Assembly: GCA_030619765.1 (NCBI GenBank)
Contig: JAUXAU010000001.1
Span: 24,704-88,703 of the forward strand
DNA length: 64,000 nt
From: Thermoplasmatota archaeon
GTDB taxonomy: Archaea > Thermoplasmatota > E2 > DHVEG-1
Direction: 5' to 3'
Shown here: positions 56,464 through 64,000 of the stretch, piece by piece
How the letters are laid out: each line of letters starts with the position of its first letter
Numbering within the stretch: the first letter of the stretch is position 1
Notes under the pieces: model-generated
Databases searched by the model: none
The model's input: only the letters and a program-made list of their open reading frames with translations
What the model was told of the DNA's origin: nothing
Made by a program: the position numbers and the translations under genes

Positions 56464-57837
56464 ATGCCTAGTACAAACAATATAAAATTAAGCGTGGGTG
56501 TGGAGGCCACTGGTGCAAGTGCGGGAGTTGCTGTAAAACGTACAGCGGTTGTGCCTATATCCGGACTTATAGGAGTAGATAGAAAACCAAATACAGGAGA
56601 GGATCCTGCTATCATAGGAAATAACATAACATCTGGAGAGTACATACTTTTTGCAGATGTTGGTGGTGATATTCCTTTAGCAATAAGACCAACGGGTGGA
56701 TTTGCTATGCTAGTGAAATCAGTGCTTGGTGAGGAAGGAGCAACTCCTGATCAGGTTGGCGCTATGATGCGATTCCGACATACTGGTGTAACAGGAGACA
56801 GTTGCAAGGTAACAGTTACGGGTGATATTATTTCATCTTATATTGGTAGTAAAGGAGCTGAGACTGCTGATCTTAATTTTGGTGCAACTGGAGATATTGA
56901 TCTATCTATCACTGGTAGTTATGGAACTCTTGGAAAGCTTGTCACTGCAATAAACGGGTATGGAAGCTACAATGCAGAGAAGGTGTTTGGAGCGGATGCT
57001 TTTGTTACAGAAACATCTATAATTGCTTTTGCAGCTAATGCACAAGGAAGAAATACTTGGGTGCATCTGTGGTTTGGAAGTAATAGTTCAGGAGCTTATA
57101 GACATGTTTTTACAGCACATCTTGAAGACCAAGAGAGACCCACTCTAACACTACAAAAAGATGGATACCATGACAACTTTCAGTATCCGGGATGTGTGGT
57201 TGATGTTCTAAATATAAATGGAGCATTGAAGGCCATGTGTGAAGGAAGTGCAACTGTGCTTGGATTCACAGAAGCAACAGCAACAGAAGATACTACCTTG
57301 ACTTTGGAAGATTACAAGCCGTTAATTTTCTACCAAGGAGACTTTACAATTGGCGCGCATGAGTATGACTACATCAGAAACTTTGATTTCTCTATTGGCA
57401 ACAATAGTAATCCAGATGGATACGGTGGGGGATCAGTTGATAGATTGTATCATCAAAAAGGCAAGCTTGACATCACAGGTAGTATGCAAGTAAGATTAGA
57501 TTCGGATTCGTTTGCTGAGAGAGCAAAAGTTTTTGCGGATACAGCTGCAGCTGTTGCATTCTCTTTGAAGGGAGGCTTTGTGTCTGGAGTTGTACCTGAG
57601 ATGATGTTGATTGAAATGCCTTATTGTAGCTTGACAAACTTTGAGAATCCAGAAAATGCAGGGGTGTTGGATGCAGACATCAGTTATCGTGCAACTAAAC
57701 CTAAAGGCACTGTCTACAATGAGCCAATCACAGTTACAGTAATCAATGATGATGCATCTGCGTACAATAAATTGCTCAATAAAGGAGGAGTAAATGGGTT
57801 GGGAAAAACAAGCCCGAGAAAAACAAAGAAGGAATAA
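56464..57837 (+). CDS. Major tail tube protein
   Basis: 457 residues, ATG after AAAGGAGGTATAAAC. Beta-rich, with IKLSVGVEATGASAGVAVKR, GDIPLAIRPTGGFAMLVKSV, LIFYQGDFTIGAHEYDYIRN and RLYHQKGKLDITGSMQVRLD, the style of siphovirus tube proteins, with an inserted domain (about 95-200) that may be displayed on the tail. Its end overlaps the tail chaperone start. Confidence 0.78.
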   Translation: MPSTNNIKLSVGVEATGASAGVAVKRTAVVPISGLIGVDRKPNTGEDPAIIGNNITSGEYILFADVGGDIPLAIRPTGGFAMLVKSVLGEEGATPDQVGAMMRFRHTGVTGDSCKVTVTGDIISSYIGSKGAETADLNFGATGDIDLSITGSYGTLGKLVTAINGYGSYNAEKVFGADAFVTETSIIAFAANAQGRNTWVHLWFGSNSSGAYRHVFTAHLEDQERPTLTLQKDGYHDNFQYPGCVVDVLNINGALKAMCEGSATVLGFTEATATEDTTLTLEDYKPLIFYQGDFTIGAHEYDYIRNFDFSIGNNSNPDGYGGGSVDRLYHQKGKLDITGSMQVRLDSDSFAERAKVFADTAAAVAFSLKGGFVSGVVPEMMLIEMPYCSLTNFENPENAGVLDADISYRATKPKGTVYNEPITVTVINDDASAYNKLLNKGGVNGLGKTSPRKTKKE

Positions 57838-58261
57838 GCATACTCTTGAGTCTCTTAAAGATCATTGGGTCATTATTGGAAAGTGGTCAGTAGAGGCTCA
57901 AGAGGAACTTGCAAGACAAAGAAAATCTGTTGAGTTAGATAAGGATGGGAAAGTTCTTGGGTTACAAGGTGGAGAGATGATTGTTTTTCATAAGACTGTG
58001 ATTAAGCACAGCATTTTGGATCACAACTTTATAAAAGAGGACAAAACAAAAGAAGATTTTAAAGATGGTGAATTTCTTGATCGTCTTTTAGGATTTCCTG
58101 AAGTTGAAGAAGAGATTTTTAGTCTTGCAATGGGACTTAATCGCCCTTTAGCAGTGGAGAACGAATCTCAATCAGAGACTGCACAGAATGGTTCCTCAAC
58201 GGAACCCAATTCGAAGTTGGAGCGGCGCTCCCGGACGGTAGAATCCCATCAGAAGAATTAG
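57794..58261 (+). CDS. Tail assembly chaperone, short form (gpG-like)
   Basis: 155 residues, ATG after AAAGGAGGAGTAA, overlapping the tail tube gene by 44 bases. Helical and acidic (LESLKDHWVIIGKWSVEAQE). Position between tail tube and tape measure is diagnostic. The last 37 residues (from about NRPLAVENESQSE) look unstructured, while the -1 frame over the same DNA encodes well-formed protein, so ribosomes probably shift at 58144. Confidence 0.78.
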   Translation: MGWEKQAREKQRRNKHTLESLKDHWVIIGKWSVEAQEELARQRKSVELDKDGKVLGLQGGEMIVFHKTVIKHSILDHNFIKEDKTKEDFKDGEFLDRLLGFPEVEEEIFSLAMGLNRPLAVENESQSETAQNGSSTEPNSKLERRSRTVESHQKN

Positions 58262-58470
58262 ATCAATGGATCTCTTTCATAACAGAGTGTCTACGATTTT
58301 TAGATGGTGATGGAACCTACAGACATTGGAAATATGAAGGAGGCTTCTCACAACAACCTTGGATAGATATACAAATCTATGATGAGGTTCGTTCTGCATA
58401 CATAACACAACAAAATAGAAAAATGAAACAAGCCTCAAAAAAACATGCTTTTAAAAAAAGGAGAAGATAG
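57794..58470 (+). CDS. Tail assembly chaperone, frameshifted long form (gpGT-like)
   Basis: Joined product of 57794-58149 and, after a -1 shift, 58150-58470, about 225 residues. The -1 frame is open from 58141 to the stop at 58468 and encodes FLNGTQFEVGAALPDGRIPS, then EELDQWISFITECLRFLDGD, TYRHWKYEGG and a basic end AFKKRRR. It has no start codon with a ribosome site of its own and ends exactly where the tape measure gene begins. Same plan as lambda G/GT. Confidence 0.8.
58144..58206 (+). promoter_or_regulatory. Programmed -1 frameshift signal
   Basis: CCCTTTA at 58144-58150 sits in the required phase (CGC-CCT-TTA), a canonical X XXY YYZ heptamer. Downstream are a stem GCAGT...ACTGC starting one base later with GAGA/TCTC inside, and a strong hairpin GGTTCC-TCAAC-GGAACC (58190-58206). 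Confidence 0.8.
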
Positions 58471-60921
58471 TTGGCAAAGCGAACTGATGTTGATATAAAT
58501 GTACGTGCCCATGACAAAGCAACTCCTCAAATAGGCAAGGTTGATAAGTCTCTACAGCAAATGAGTAAGAGAACTGAGCAATCTTTTAAAAAGACTCTAC
58601 TTCCTGCTTGGGTTAAATTTACTGCAGCGACAACGGCAGCAGGTGTGGCATTAAAGAAAGCTTTCGATGCATCTAAATATGCTGCAGATGTTCTACAAGT
58701 TCGTATGTCTTTTGAAAGTATTGCTAGAGAATCTGGACTGATGGCAGATGAAGTTATTGATAGTTTAGGTAGAATGGCTGGTGATACTATTAACGAGTTA
58801 GATTTAATGTTGGCTGCTTCTCGTGCAAGTCTTTTAGGGCTTCCAATGGATAAATTAGATGAGCTTATGCAAATTGCTAGGGCGTCTGCTACTGCTACAG
58901 GACAAAGCGTACAGCAGATGTTTAGTGATATAGTTGTTGGTATTGGAAGAGCATCCCCTATGATTTTAGACAACTTAGGAATAACAGTTAAGATTGGAAA
59001 GGCAAATGAAGTCTATGCAGAGTCTATTGGTAAAACTGTCAGACAGTTGTCAGACCAAGAGAAAAAGCAGGCCCTTTTAAATGCTGTCTTAACTTCAGGT
59101 GAAGATATTATAAGAAAAGTTGGTGAAGCAGGTCAAATAATGACGCCTTCAGAATACTTTCAACAAACAACTGCAGCAGTTCAAAATATGACTGAAACAA
59201 TAGGAAGTGTGTTACTTCCTGCTTTTTTAGCTACAACTAAAGTAGCAACGCAAATGGCAAAAGGAGTTACTAAGACAATCAATCAGTTGAGAAAAGATGT
59301 TGCTGCTCCATTGCCTGAAATAGAAGTTCCAGAAGAACCGTTAAGTAGATTAGAAGATAAAGTTAAAAGTTTGTCAGAGATATTTCTTCCTCGTGCTGTA
59401 GAAAAACTTACTGAGCTAGAATCTAAATATGAAACAGTTCAAGCAGCGCTAAAGTTGTTAGAAGATGAAATGGGATGGCATGTAAAAGCTCTTAATGAAA
59501 ACGAACAGGCACAATTTACAAATTATTTATCTCTTTTGGATTTAGAAGCAAGTTTTAAGTCTACTGGTGAAGCAAGTGCAGGCTCCGCACAGGCACTGCG
59601 AGAGTTGAATCTTGAATACAAAGATGCTATCCCAGATAGAAAAGAGTATATTGAAACAACAGAAGAAGAAATAGATAGACTTAACAAACTAATAAAACCA
59701 AGAAAGGATGCAGAGGAGGCAAAGGAAGATGTAGAGGCTGCTGCAAAAAGATTAAAAATATCTCAAGCATATTGGAAGTGGGAGATTGCTTCTCTGGAAA
59801 AAGTGACAGATTTGAATGAGGATCTAGTTACTTATGGTCGTACATTAGAGTATGTTAAAAAAGCGATAGGAAAAGAAGATGAGGAGTGGATAGAACATGT
59901 TACTTTTATTAAGGAGCAATTAGAAGAGCAATTAGGAGTTACAAGTGACATTAAAGATATAACAGAGCTTATAGCTGTTGCTAAAGGGAATGAACTTGTT
60001 TTAGCAAGGACAATAGAAGCTATTGATCTTGGTATGATAACTGTTAAAGAAGGAGTAAGAGAGGAAACAGAGAAGAATTTAAAATATGTTACAATGACAA
60101 GAGAGGAATTAGAAAGACAGTTACAAGCATTAAAGGATCAAGCAAGAGCCGTGGCACGTATAGAATGGAAACCTCCGGAACTTGTCATGCCAGAACCAGA
60201 AGGTTTTGACTTTGCAACATGGACTGCAGGTTGGATGGATGTTGGTGTTGGAATATCCTCAGCAGTTGAAGGAATAGATGATGCAGATAAGAAAGCTAAA
60301 GCATGGCAAAAAACCTTAGATAAAATAAATGAAGTTTGGTCAGACATTCAAACTGGAATAGATATTATCAATACAACTGTTGGTGGATTTTTTGATGCAT
60401 GGAATGCAAATATAGATGCAACTACACAAAATCAAATCACAGCTCTTGAGGCTCAATTAGAAGCTGTAGAAGCAGGAAGTGATGAAGAGAAAAAGATTTT
60501 AGATAAAATTACTCAAATAAAAAATGATGCTGCGATGAGCGACTTTAGAAGGAGTCAAGCAACATCTGTTGCTAACGCAATCATGTCTGCTGCAGGAGCA
60601 ATTATTAAATGTTATGAGTTGTTAGGGCCAATAGGTGGAACCATTGCTGCGATAGGAGTTGGGGTTATAACAGCTGCTCAAATAGCATTGATTGCAGGAA
60701 CAGCACCACCCGCATTCGCAAAGGGTGGTAGAGTAGATGAACCAACATACGCACTTGTTGGTGAGAAAGGGCCTGAATGGATTATCCCAGAAGAGATGCT
60801 TAAAAGAGGCTTTGGTACAACAATTGTAAATAACTTTTATGTGCAAGGATCATATATTGCAAGAGAAGGGCTGGGAGAAGAAGTGATGGGATACATTGGA
60901 GGAGAGATGCGTGGCTATTAA
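58471..60921 (+). CDS. Tape measure protein
   Basis: 816 residues, TTG start right after the frameshifted stop, with AAAGGAGAAG upstream. The N-terminal part carries the common tape measure pattern (DINVRAHDKATPQIGKVDKS; DNLGITVKIGKANEVYAESI). Long helical middle (about 300-650). Near the C-terminus a hydrophobic stretch (GPIGGTIAAIGVGVITAAQI) precedes FAKGGRVDEPTYALVGEKGPEWIIP, the usual end motif. It sets tail length and may help DNA pass the membrane. Confidence 0.92.
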   Translation: MAKRTDVDINVRAHDKATPQIGKVDKSLQQMSKRTEQSFKKTLLPAWVKFTAATTAAGVALKKAFDASKYAADVLQVRMSFESIARESGLMADEVIDSLGRMAGDTINELDLMLAASRASLLGLPMDKLDELMQIARASATATGQSVQQMFSDIVVGIGRASPMILDNLGITVKIGKANEVYAESIGKTVRQLSDQEKKQALLNAVLTSGEDIIRKVGEAGQIMTPSEYFQQTTAAVQNMTETIGSVLLPAFLATTKVATQMAKGVTKTINQLRKDVAAPLPEIEVPEEPLSRLEDKVKSLSEIFLPRAVEKLTELESKYETVQAALKLLEDEMGWHVKALNENEQAQFTNYLSLLDLEASFKSTGEASAGSAQALRELNLEYKDAIPDRKEYIETTEEEIDRLNKLIKPRKDAEEAKEDVEAAAKRLKISQAYWKWEIASLEKVTDLNEDLVTYGRTLEYVKKAIGKEDEEWIEHVTFIKEQLEEQLGVTSDIKDITELIAVAKGNELVLARTIEAIDLGMITVKEGVREETEKNLKYVTMTREELERQLQALKDQARAVARIEWKPPELVMPEPEGFDFATWTAGWMDVGVGISSAVEGIDDADKKAKAWQKTLDKINEVWSDIQTGIDIINTTVGGFFDAWNANIDATTQNQITALEAQLEAVEAGSDEEKKILDKITQIKNDAAMSDFRRSQATSVANAIMSAAGAIIKCYELLGPIGGTIAAIGVGVITAAQIALIAGTAPPAFAKGGRVDEPTYALVGEKGPEWIIPEEMLKRGFGTTIVNNFYVQGSYIAREGLGEEVMGYIGGEMRGY

Positions 60922-63900
60922 ATGGATATCTGAATCAAGAAGAGATGGTCTAAGTTCAGTTGCAGAAAAAGATCTTCGCTTTTATGTGGGGTTTAGACAA
61001 TTAGAATATCCTCCCCACTATGGACATGATTTAGCATACACTCTAATCACTTCTGAAGATAATCAGCCGGGTTCACATAATCTGACTGGCGGCAACGCAA
61101 GATTTTTATTAGACTTATCTTCTAAACTAACTATAGTTGTAAGAGTAAAACCTACATTTGCTTATGATGTTGCAACTGATCAATGTGCTTGGTCGTGGTA
61201 CATAGATGCAACTCATAGATTGAGATTGATCTATCAAGCATCAAGTGACAAATATGTACTCGCTTGGCAAGATGGAGGAACGGAAAGAACTCTTGAAAAA
61301 ATAGATGCTTATACGAGTAATGGTGAGTTGCAAGTCTGGACTGATATATATTGTGTTATCAACTTAACAACTGGAGATACTACTGGATCGTCTTTGTGGG
61401 TAAATAGTACAAAAGAAGATGAATCTTGGTCAGGTAATGTAGATGTTAAATCAAGCAATTTTCCAGAGTTTGAAGTTCGTGCTGAAAATGGAACGGAAGG
61501 TGCTTATACTGTAAATTACCTTCGAATGTTCCTTGATAAGATAGCAACAAGTATAGATATAGGCAATGGTTTTAAAAATGTTGAAAATGAAGAAGTGTTC
61601 TGGTATTTCAATGGAGAAGGAGTTGGAAGGGCACGGTGTAATATTAGTGCTTATGTAAATAGAGCATTTTATAGTGAAGGAAGTGCAAAGGGTTGGAAAG
61701 CAAGCACATTAACTATGAACTTGCTAAATGTCAATGGAATGTTCTCTGACGATCAGTATGTTGCTTGGGATCCTGTTAATCACAAGTATAATGGACTCTC
61801 ATCACAGAAGTATATGCAACAACGCTCTCCTGTTTATTCTGAAATATGGTGGACGAGTGAATTTGAGCCTCTTTTTGTAGGTAAACTCAATGAAGGAAAA
61901 TTTTCAAGAAGAACCCAAATAGGACGTGCACAAGTAATTCTTACTGCAGAAGACAAAGTCGCAGACATAGCAAAGAAAGGGAAACGGGTTGCGGTAAGAT
62001 ATGAAGATAAGAAGATGTGTGATAATACAGAAGCAAATAGTCTTCTTCATCTATTAGTAAAAACAGTTACTCAAACAGAAGTACGCAGCTACTTAGCAAA
62101 CAACAGTTTTGAGAATGCTACAATTTCTGATAGTTGGACAGTTGCAGGGGCAGGAGCAACTTTTAGTAAAGTAGGTGGTGGATTATTTGGCAGCAATCAA
62201 GGTGATTTGGTTTATGGATCTGCTGCATGTTCTGTTCGACAGATAGTTACTTTTATCGGAACAAAGAAATTAAACATTGGGGAAAAATATTATTTCTTTT
62301 TGTATTTGAAGTCTGCATCTGCATGTGCTGATAAGATAAGATTATCAGAATATGATGATGCAGCAGAAGCAGATTATACAGAAGTTGATTGGACATTAAG
62401 TGGTGGAGAAGGATGGAAAAGATTTATTATAGCTCATACTATTACCAATGCAAATTCTGACAGATTAAGAGTAACAATCAATCTAAACGACAATGTAACT
62501 TTATCTCTTGATGGTGTTATGTTGTCAGAGAATAATTATAATTGGTTCGTGCTAAATGTTAATGATGGTTCTTCTGGAGTAGAATCAGCAGATGATGTGA
62601 TCTCTTCTGTATATAACACAATTGGTTTTGATGCAGACCCAGTTAATATAACACATCCTTGGATGACAGTTTTTGAAAATATACCTGTTTGGGGATATTT
62701 GAAGAAACTTGCGAATGCGACTGCTTGTCAGTTTATGGGAATTGATAGTGCAGGATGTTTCAAGTATAGGAGCATGCTGAAAACTGGTTATTCTGATCCA
62801 GGATCTCTTTTAACAATATCTGAAGTTGCTGGTATGAATACGATGTTGGGGCGTCGAGCAAATAAAATAATTGTACATGGCAAGAGAATTGTGAAAAGTA
62901 ATAGAGTGGAAAGATTGTGGGCAGCTGCAGCCGCGGGAGATTGGGAACGGGATGGATTATACATAAACGAAGTGATAGCAAATGGAGGTTCTTGGCCTGA
63001 TCCTACTGAGTTTGAAGAATACTGGGCAAAATATCTGGTATTAGGATATGAAAGTGGAATAATAGGATGGACAACAGAATATATTCTATGGCAGCCAGGC
63101 ATGCCTATAGTCTATGGTGGTGTAGCTGTCGGACCTTTAAATCCTTATGTTCCAGTAGAAGTTCCTGTCTATGGAGTTACAGATTATGTTGCAGCACAAG
63201 AGCAACCAAAGATAATTGGTGCTAAAGATGCAAGTTTGGTTTATAGTCCTGCTGGCTTTACAAAAGAAGTATTTGATTTAACTTCTAAAGCAAGTTCAGC
63301 AAGAATTTTATTGACAAATAATACTGGTAATAATTTAACATTAAGAGAGTGCTCAATATTAGGTAAGCCTGTTATTCAAAAAGAGGGGTGGTTGCATGAC
63401 TCTTTTGTCGACTATGAAGATATCAATAAAAATGGTGAGAATACATTTGAGTTAAGTAATGATTTTATTATATCAGGAAGCCAAGTAAATAGCCTTGCTG
63501 ATTGGTATTGGAAAATTCTAAGAAGTGATAAGCATCAATATACATCACCTCTTCCTGGATTCCAATGCTTTCTTGAACCTGCTGAGTGGTACACACTACA
63601 AGTAACTAATAGCAAGCATGAGGCTATCAACTCTATAGTAAAATGCACTTCTTTAAAGACAGAGTGGGCTCGCAAAGCTCCGAGTAAAACAGTTGCAACT
63701 TTTGCAGAAGTTTTGGAAAGTTGGACAAAGGATAGTAATGTGAATGCAATATTTACAAGTGCAGGTGCTCCTACAGTTCTCTCAAGCAGAGAGAAAATTG
63801 TAGTTGCATCATCAACTTTTACAGGTCCTGCAGATTTTTATTGTGATGGTGTAGATGATCATCTTCAACTTAATGCAGCTCTTGCAGTGGCTGCTGCTCG

Positions 63901-64000
63901 GGGTGGTGCAACTGTTGAAATGACGGAAGGTCAATTTAATATTAACGCAAAAGTTGCTCCTGGTTCAAATACAACATGGCAAGGAAGAGGGAAAGGTGCA
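60911..64000 (+). CDS. Large tail tip/fibre protein, partial (runs off the window)
   Basis: GTG start after GGAGGAGAG, overlapping the tape measure end; the frame was spot-checked as open at several places up to the last base (about 1030 codons). It is absent from the ORF track because no stop lies in the window. Residues about 20-230 look like a lamin-G/concanavalin-type binding fold (ARFLLDLSSKLTIVVRVKPT, LRLIYQASSDKYVLAW). Another beta module follows (about 380-520). The last 60 residues (DFYCDGVDDHLQLNAALAVA) match the start of a pectate-lyase-type beta-helix, as in tailspikes. It may bind and degrade a surface polysaccharide. Confidence 0.72.
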   Translation, partial: MAIKWISESRRDGLSSVAEKDLRFYVGFRQLEYPPHYGHDLAYTLITSEDNQPGSHNLTGGNARFLLDLSSKLTIVVRVKPTFAYDVATDQCAWSWYIDATHRLRLIYQASSDKYVLAWQDGGTERTLEKIDAYTSNGELQVWTDIYCVINLTTGDTTGSSLWVNSTKEDESWSGNVDVKSSNFPEFEVRAENGTEGAYTVNYLRMFLDKIATSIDIGNGFKNVENEEVFWYFNGEGVGRARCNISAYVNRAFYSEGSAKGWKASTLTMNLLNVNGMFSDDQYVAWDPVNHKYNGLSSQKYMQQRSPVYSEIWWTSEFEPLFVGKLNEGKFSRRTQIGRAQVILTAEDKVADIAKKGKRVAVRYEDKKMCDNTEANSLLHLLVKTVTQTEVRSYLANNSFENATISDSWTVAGAGATFSKVGGGLFGSNQGDLVYGSAACSVRQIVTFIGTKKLNIGEKYYFFLYLKSASACADKIRLSEYDDAAEADYTEVDWTLSGGEGWKRFIIAHTITNANSDRLRVTINLNDNVTLSLDGVMLSENNYNWFVLNVNDGSSGVESADDVISSVYNTIGFDADPVNITHPWMTVFENIPVWGYLKKLANATACQFMGIDSAGCFKYRSMLKTGYSDPGSLLTISEVAGMNTMLGRRANKIIVHGKRIVKSNRVERLWAAAAAGDWERDGLYINEVIANGGSWPDPTEFEEYWAKYLVLGYESGIIGWTTEYILWQPGMPIVYGGVAVGPLNPYVPVEVPVYGVTDYVAAQEQPKIIGAKDASLVYSPAGFTKEVFDLTSKASSARILLTNNTGNNLTLRECSILGKPVIQKEGWLHDSFVDYEDINKNGENTFELSNDFIISGSQVNSLADWYWKILRSDKHQYTSPLPGFQCFLEPAEWYTLQVTNSKHEAINSIVKCTSLKTEWARKAPSKTVATFAEVLESWTKDSNVNAIFTSAGAPTVLSSREKIVVASSTFTGPADFYCDGVDDHLQLNAALAVAAARGGATVEMTEGQFNINAKVAPGSNTTWQGRGKGA

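Overview
The window is an interior segment of a tailed-phage genome. Essentially every gene is on the + strand, packed with short overlaps (TAATG, ATGA) and ribosome sites of the AGGAG type, and the DNA is AT-rich. There is a complete replication and recombination module, a head and packaging module, and a siphovirus-type tail module (tail tube, frameshifted tail chaperone, long tape measure, tail tip or fibre). No integrase, repressor or lysis genes are visible, so a virulent life style is likely but not proven. The host cannot be named. Three promoters of the sigma-70 type (TTGAC-N17-TATTAT) indicate a host with an ordinary housekeeping sigma factor.

Layout. 1-2.26 kb: a ParB-domain protein, a 239-residue protein with a Nop/IS110-Tnp20-like domain, and then an 830-base array of 36-base units in which two conserved 10-mers alternate with unique 8-mers. 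This matches the TIGR-Tas type of RNA-guided locus, in a form lacking a fused nuclease. 2.26-18.9 kb: DnaB helicase, DnaG-type primase, a sigma-like regulator, dUTPase, a uracil-DNA-glycosylase/DNA polymerase A fusion, a possible ssDNA-binding protein, SbcD/SbcC nuclease, a phased GGTNN pentamer array, RecA/UvsX, a small nuclease, NusG-like factor, B12-dependent ribonucleotide reductase and a RuvC-like resolvase. 19.5-23.7 kb: nucleotide-sugar genes (WbpB-, WbpD- and WbpA-like) mixed with an exonuclease and a methyltransferase-like gene. 23.7-29.5 kb: many small genes, an RNA ligase, a structured RNA candidate, tRNA-His, several membrane microproteins and a DNA methyltransferase.

29.6-46.1 kb is the packaging and head region: small and large terminase, portal, minor capsid protein fused to a zincin-like domain, scaffold candidate and an N4-gp56-type major capsid gene. 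Inserted among these are a Dam-type methylase, a glycosyltransferase, a sulfatase-like protein, a sulfotransferase-like protein and a phosphoesterase. The capsid gene is interrupted by a 190-base group I intron, and a NUMOD3/HNH homing endonuclease gene follows the second exon. 47.4-55.1 kb is a glycan block: a GT2-TPR-GT-B fusion, DegT aminotransferase, radical SAM protein and three further glycosyltransferases. 55.1-64 kb is the tail: connectors, tail tube, tail assembly chaperone with a canonical -1 slippery site (CCCTTTA), tape measure, and a large tail protein running off the window end.

Taken together, WbpA-, WbpB-, WbpE- and WbpD-like enzymes could make a diacetamido-uronic acid nucleotide sugar, to be used by the phage's own glycosyltransferases and possibly sulfated. 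Those genes sit inside the virion morphogenesis modules, which suggests that the virion or the host surface is modified. The most novel items are the TIGR-like array with its Tas-like protein, the phased GGTNN array between sbcC and uvsX, and the structured RNA next to the RNA ligase.
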